DNA from: Oscillospiraceae bacterium
Lineage (GTDB): Bacteria; Bacillota; Clostridia; Oscillospirales; Ruminococcaceae
Direction of reading: 5' to 3'
DNA: 8,618 nucleotides
NCBI GenBank assembly: GCA_003453215.1
Contig: DMMB01000046.1
Coordinates: 1 to 8,618 of the forward strand
In this document: positions 5,676 through 8,618 of the stretch, piece after piece
How the letters are laid out: every line of letters begins with the position of its first letter
How positions within the stretch are numbered: the first letter of the stretch is position 1
Program-made: the position numbers and the translations under genes
Notes under the pieces: generated by a model
Seen by the model: only the letters and a program-made list of their open reading frames with translations
What the model was told of the DNA's origin: nothing
Database searches by the model: none

Positions 5676-6551
5676 TTAGGTCAAATTCTTGGCATTCAGC
5701 GAAGCAAAGCCTTCGCCCAGCACTTCATTTACATTGGTCGTAATCAGGAAAGCCTGTGGATCATGCTGACGAATCAGCTCCCGCAGCCGGGGGTACTCAT
5801 TGTTGCGCACCGCGCACAGCACCACCTTGCGCTCCGCGCCGCTATAGGCACCGGTTGCATTCAGCAGGGTGGCGCCGCGGCCCATCTGGGCTATAATATC
5901 CTGCGCAATCTCGGTATACCGGTCGCTGACAACCAGCACCATACGGCCGGTGTTCTGGCCGCCCATAATCGTATCGATTACACTGCCGGCCACAAAGATG
6001 GAAATAAGCGCGTACAGGCCGGTCTCGATGTTTTTGAAAACGATCATCGAAGCCGTTACAATCACTGCATCCACCGCAATCATCATCTTACCGATGGGCA
6101 TAAACGGCCAGCGACGCTGTAGCAAACGGCTGACAATATCGGTTCCGCCGGTGGTGGAACCCCGCAGGAAAACCAGTACCACCGCAATGCCGATGCACAC
6201 ACCGCCAAACAGTGCCGCTAAAATCTTATCTCCGGCATAGGCCGGCAGATAGGGGGCCACTACATCCACCAACACCGACCACACCAGAATGGTCTTTAGG
6301 CTGTGCAGCGTAAAATCGTGCCCCAAAAAGCGCCACGCCAACAGCAGCAGAGGAATATTGACGCAAAAGATGGTGATACCCATTGGAAAATCGAACAGGT
6401 AATTGAGAATGACCGCAACACCGGACATTCCCCCGGGGGCAATATCATTGGGATTTGCGAAGCTGTTCAGCCCCACCGCATAGATGAGACCGCCGATGAT
6501 ATCCATCAGAAGATCCATGGGCAGCCGTTTTAACCATTCCCGGTTTTTCAT
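5676..6551 (-). CDS. YitT family membrane protein (DUF161 plus DUF2179)
   Basis: This is an integral membrane protein of the YitT family, widespread in Firmicutes and without an established substrate or activity. The 291-residue product has about six hydrophobic segments (roughly 12-31, 40-52, 57-73, 83-101, 108-129, 151-193) carrying family-like motifs (NSFANPNDIAPGGMSGVA at 29-46 and RGSTTGGTDIVSRLL at 130-144). A soluble C-terminal DUF2179 domain (about 200-285, with GATLLNATGAYSGAERKVV) probably faces the cytoplasm and may bind a small ligand. The ATG at 6551 has GGAGG (complement of 6560-6564) 8 nt upstream. It lies between mrnC and trmB on one likely transcript. Nothing looks truncated. 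I cannot tell which of the several paralogues usual in these genomes this is. Confidence 0.9.
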   Translation of the reverse strand: MKNREWLKRLPMDLLMDIIGGLIYAVGLNSFANPNDIAPGGMSGVAVILNYLFDFPMGITIFCVNIPLLLLAWRFLGHDFTLHSLKTILVWSVLVDVVAPYLPAYAGDKILAALFGGVCIGIAVVLVFLRGSTTGGTDIVSRLLQRRWPFMPIGKMMIAVDAVIVTASMIVFKNIETGLYALISIFVAGSVIDTIMGGQNTGRMVLVVSDRYTEIAQDIIAQMGRGATLLNATGAYSGAERKVVLCAVRNNEYPRLRELIRQHDPQAFLITTNVNEVLGEGFASLNAKNLT

Positions 6552-6565
6552 TGCACCGTCCTCCG

Positions 6566-6608
6566 TTTCAGTCTGTTTTTCATCTGCTTTCAGTCTGCTT
6601 TTCTGCTG
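6566..6608. repeat. Short imperfect tandem repeat spanning the mrnC stop
   Basis: TTTCAGTCTG occurs at 6566-6575 and again at 6588-6597, and both copies continue into a similar TTTTC...CTG tail, giving a unit of about 22 nt. The right-hand copy contains the mrnC stop codon (complement of 6590-6592). The left-hand copy fills most of the mrnC-yitT gap. It looks like a small local duplication, probably by replication slippage. Confidence 0.6.
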
Positions 6609-6985
6609 TTTACGATGGCCGCAAAGAGTTCTTGCAGCCGCTCCTGCTCGCCATTCAGGTACAGGTAGCCAAAAAGTGCTTCCACCCCGGTGGCTTTGGC
6701 ATAGTGCCCGGGGTCGGCATTTTTGGGCGGGTGGGCGCCGCCGTTGCGGCCCCGGCGGTAAATCGCCTGTTCCCGCTCGGTCAGCAGGGCCGCAATGCTA
6801 TCGTAGGCGGCGGCCTGCGCTGTCGCATTTACATACTCCACCGCCATACGGTGCAGTTCCCCTACCGGGCGGCTGCCCTCCCGGGCCAGTTTTTCCCGCA
6901 CCAGCAGGCCATATACCCCATCTCCCACAAAGGCCAGATCCAAGGCATTCAGCATTTTCGGGTCAAAGTTTTCATTCATGGCCAT
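6590..6985 (-). CDS. mrnC: Mini-ribonuclease III
   Basis: Mini-III is a catalytic RNase III domain without the double-stranded-RNA-binding domain. In Bacillus subtilis it matures 23S rRNA ends with help from ribosomal protein L3. The 131-residue product shows the family motifs: NALDLAFVGDGVYGLLVRE (13-31, Asp22 a predicted metal ligand), AYDSIAALLTEREQAIYRRGRN (60-81), and ATGVEALFGYLYLNG (98-112, Glu102 the second acidic site). I start it at the ATG at 6985, which shares one base with the obgE stop (TGATG). A GTG one codon upstream and an ATG two codons downstream are alternatives. No clear Shine-Dalgarno precedes it, so translation is probably coupled to obgE. In Bacillus the gene sits by cysS; pairing with obgE places a 23S processing enzyme next to a 50S assembly GTPase. 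Confidence 0.92.
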   Translation of the reverse strand: MAMNENFDPKMLNALDLAFVGDGVYGLLVREKLAREGSRPVGELHRMAVEYVNATAQAAAYDSIAALLTEREQAIYRRGRNGGAHPPKNADPGHYAKATGVEALFGYLYLNGEQERLQELFAAIVNSRKAD

Positions 6986-8259
6986 CACTTCACGTACTCA
7001 AATTCAAAATCCAGAATGCTGACGGTATCGCCTTCCTGCACACCCATTTCCTCCAGCTTTTTGATGATCCCGCTCTGGATCAATACCCGCTGGAAGTATT
7101 GCAGCGATTCGTAGTCCTCCATATTGACACCGATCAGGGCATTGGCCAGCCAATCGGCCTTTACCACATACACCCCATCCACCACCTCTATGGTGAACTG
7201 GTTGCGGCGGGTGGCTTTCAGGCGTTCTTCTTCGGTAATGGGTTCCGGCTCATACCGCACAATGGGCGGCAGCTTGGCCAATTCCGCTGCAATGGCCTGC
7301 ACCAGTTCTTCGGTACCCTGGCGGGTGGCCGCACTGATGGGGAAAAACCGATAGCCCTCCCCCTCCACATAGTCGCGGAAGGTTTTGATCTGCTCCTCGG
7401 TTGCCATATCACACTTGTTGCCGGCCACCAGCATGGGGCGCTCCGCCAGTTCCGGATTAAAGCGCCGCAGTTCGGTATTGATGGTCTTAAAGTCCTCAAT
7501 GGGATCGCGACCCTCAATGCCGGAAACATCGACCACGTGCACAATCAGCCGGCAGCGGTCCACGTGCCGCAGGAACTCATGGCCCAGCCCCAGCCCCTCG
7601 CTGGCACCCTCAATCAGGCCGGGAATATCCGCCATCACAAAGCTGGTATCGCCATCCACCCGCACCACGCCCAGTACCGGGGTCAGGGTGGTAAAGTGGT
7701 AATTGGCAATTTCGGGCTTGGCGGCGCTCACCACCGAGATCAGGGTGGATTTGCCCACGTTGGGGAAGCCGCACAGGCCCACATCGGCCAAAAGTTTCAG
7801 TTCCAGTTCCACATCATAGCGTTCGCCGGGGTAGCCGGGCCGCGCAAAACGCGGGATCTGCCGGGTCGCTGTGGCAAAGTGCTGGTTGCCCCAGCCGCCC
7901 TTGCCGCCGCGGGCCACCACCACCGGCTCATCTCCGGAAAGATCCGCCAGAACACGTCCGGTTTCTGCCTCCCGCACCACGGTGCCTTTGGGCACCTTGA
8001 TGACCAAACTCTCGCCGGTTTTGCCGCTGCAGCGCGCGCCGCTGCCGTTCTGGCCGTTTTCGGCAGCGTATTTTTTCTTATACCGGAACCCAATCAGGCT
8101 GCTCATGTTGGTATCCGCCTGGAAGATCACGTCTCCCCCGCGTCCGCCGTCGCCGCCATCGGGGCCGCCCGCCGCCACAAATTTTTCCCGGTGGAAGGAA
8201 ACCGCGCCGTTGCCGCCGTCCCCTGCCTTGATGGAAATTTTCGCTTTATCTACAAACAT
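6985..8259 (-). CDS. obgE: GTPase Obg (CgtA)
   Basis: Obg is an essential GTPase that binds the large ribosomal subunit, acts in its assembly, and is linked to (p)ppGpp signalling. The 424-residue product has all three domains of the Gram-positive form. The glycine-rich Obg fold covers about 1-158 (GGPDGGDGGRGGDVIF at 31-46, NGQNGSG and GGKGGWGN). The G domain carries GFPNVGKST (G1, about 164-172), TT (G2), DIPGLIEGA (G3), NKCD (G4) and SAA (G5). The C-terminal OCT domain covers about 345-424. A GAGGAA ribosome binding site precedes the ATG at 8259 on the minus strand. It heads the obgE-mrnC-yitT-trmB unit and lies 122 nt after rpmA, separated by two hairpins; I find no convincing promoter between them, so readthrough from the ribosomal protein transcript is likely. 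Confidence 0.97.
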   Translation of the reverse strand: MFVDKAKISIKAGDGGNGAVSFHREKFVAAGGPDGGDGGRGGDVIFQADTNMSSLIGFRYKKKYAAENGQNGSGARCSGKTGESLVIKVPKGTVVREAETGRVLADLSGDEPVVVARGGKGGWGNQHFATATRQIPRFARPGYPGERYDVELELKLLADVGLCGFPNVGKSTLISVVSAAKPEIANYHFTTLTPVLGVVRVDGDTSFVMADIPGLIEGASEGLGLGHEFLRHVDRCRLIVHVVDVSGIEGRDPIEDFKTINTELRRFNPELAERPMLVAGNKCDMATEEQIKTFRDYVEGEGYRFFPISAATRQGTEELVQAIAAELAKLPPIVRYEPEPITEEERLKATRRNQFTIEVVDGVYVVKADWLANALIGVNMEDYESLQYFQRVLIQSGIIKKLEEMGVQEGDTVSILDFEFEYVK

Positions 8260-8280
8260 CTTGTTCCTCGCTTTTTATCT

Positions 8281-8324
8281 TAAAAAACTGCCTTATGGGA
8301 AGTCTCCCCCGCAGGACGGCAGTT
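8281..8324 (-). terminator. Hairpin with T-run in the obgE leader (terminator or attenuator)
   Basis: On the minus strand AACTGCC (complement of 8318-8324) pairs with GGCAGTT (complement of 8286-8292), followed by TTTTTA. An inner TCCC/GGGA pairing (8305-8308/8297-8300) extends it. It ends about 22 nt before the obgE start, so it would stop transcription entering obgE unless bypassed. The long interior makes it weaker than a compact terminator. Confidence 0.65.
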
Positions 8325-8337
8325 ATCCATGACAAGA

Positions 8338-8370
8338 ACAAATCCCGGGGTTTGCACTCCGGGACTTTGT
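8338..8370 (-). terminator. Hairpin after rpmA
   Basis: ACAAATCCCGG (8338-8348) pairs with CCGGGACTTTGT (8359-8370) with a single bulged C, closing a 10-nt loop. On the minus strand it comes 11 nt after the rpmA stop and runs into a modest TTTGTTCTTG tail. It is a likely intrinsic terminator or processing stem for the ribosomal protein transcript. Confidence 0.68.
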
Positions 8371-8381
8371 CTTTGGCCAAA

Positions 8382-8618
8382 TTATTCAGCAGGGTAAACG
8401 GAAACTTTCTTGCGCTCTTTACCCATGCGCTCAAACTTGACGCGACCGTCAACCAGAGCAAACAGAGTATCGTCGCTGCCGATCCCTACATTCTCACCGG
8501 GGTGAATGTGAGTGCCTCTCTGGCGAACCAGGATGTTGCCAGCCAGGACAGCCTGACCGTCAGCACGCTTTACGCCCAGACGCTTGGACTCAGAATCACG
8601 GCCGTTCTTGGTAGAACC
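8382..8618 (-). CDS. rpmA: 50S ribosomal protein L27 (partial, N-terminus beyond window)
   Basis: L27 is a small protein of the large ribosomal subunit whose N-terminal tail reaches toward the peptidyl transferase centre. The 78 residues visible begin at the conserved GSTKNGRDSESKRLGVKR and continue through NILVRQRGTHIHPGENVGIG to VSVYPAE and a TAA stop. About 7 residues, or more if there is a cleavable N-terminal extension as in many Firmicutes, lie off the right edge. The stop is followed at once by a TTTGGCCAAA palindrome (8372-8381) and then the hairpin at 8338-8370. In Firmicutes rpmA usually follows rplU and a small protease gene and precedes obgE; the order rpmA-obgE here fits that operon. 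Confidence 0.96.
   Translation of the reverse strand, partial: GSTKNGRDSESKRLGVKRADGQAVLAGNILVRQRGTHIHPGENVGIGSDDTLFALVDGRVKFERMGKERKKVSVYPAE

Noticed and set aside
4861..5679. A 272-codon plus-strand frame opposite trmB
   Set aside because: It crosses a strong terminator and is antisense to a gene with clear methyltransferase motifs. Its product shows no domain.
6484..8283. A 599-codon plus-strand frame opposite obgE, mrnC and the start of the yitT-like gene
   Set aside because: It is the antisense shadow of well-supported genes, with no ribosome binding site and no recognisable domain.
8372..8381. TTTGGCCAAA palindrome after the rpmA stop
   Set aside because: Too short and isolated to call a regulatory site; it is probably part of the untranslated tail before the rpmA hairpin.

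Overview
This window is a chromosomal housekeeping region of a low-to-mid-GC-derived but fairly GC-rich Gram-positive bacterium, most likely an anaerobic Clostridia member. Oscillospirales/Ruminococcaceae-like is my best guess. The grounds are a T-box leader in front of pheST, an IreB (UPF0297) gene, a Mini-RNase III gene, a YitT-family membrane protein, the Firmicutes-type Cys insert in PheS, and strong GGAGG ribosome binding sites. The taxonomic call is inference, because no rRNA or other marker is present. I see no transposase, CRISPR array, tRNA or rRNA gene, phage gene or defence module.

Layout, left to right. At 1-404 acpS reads leftward, and a ribosome binding site at the extreme left edge announces another leftward gene outside the window. 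At 405-792 lies a divergent intergenic region with a sigma-A-type promoter and a full T-box riboswitch (UUC specifier, UGGU acceptor-pairing bulge, terminator), which would sense uncharged tRNA-Phe. At 793-4209 are pheS and pheT, the two subunits of phenylalanyl-tRNA synthetase, closed by a hairpin. At 4252-4919 is a short rightward unit: promoter, a 5'-UTR inverted repeat, ireB, and a 93-residue protein I cannot name. At 4929-4976 a bidirectional terminator separates it from a convergent leftward cluster. Read in its own direction, that cluster is rpmA (partial, right edge), two hairpins, obgE, mrnC (Mini-III), a yitT-like gene and trmB. The genes from obgE to trmB are tightly packed (a 1-nt overlap, then gaps of 38 and 20 nt) and look like one transcript.

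The shared theme is translation and ribosome biogenesis: tRNA-Phe charging (PheST under T-box control), tRNA G46 methylation (TrmB), 23S rRNA processing (Mini-III), 50S assembly (Obg) and ribosomal protein L27. AcpS (acyl carrier protein activation) and IreB (cell-envelope stress signalling) sit at the boundaries.

I do not see a clear new multi-gene system here. The observations most worth a second look are the TrmB homologue, whose normally conserved DPWPKxRHxKRR motif is replaced by a Cys/His-rich sequence, and the unknown 93-aa protein in the place where ruvX usually follows ireB. Regulatory points of interest are the tandem hairpins between rpmA and obgE and the 9-bp inverted repeat at the start of the predicted ireB transcript.
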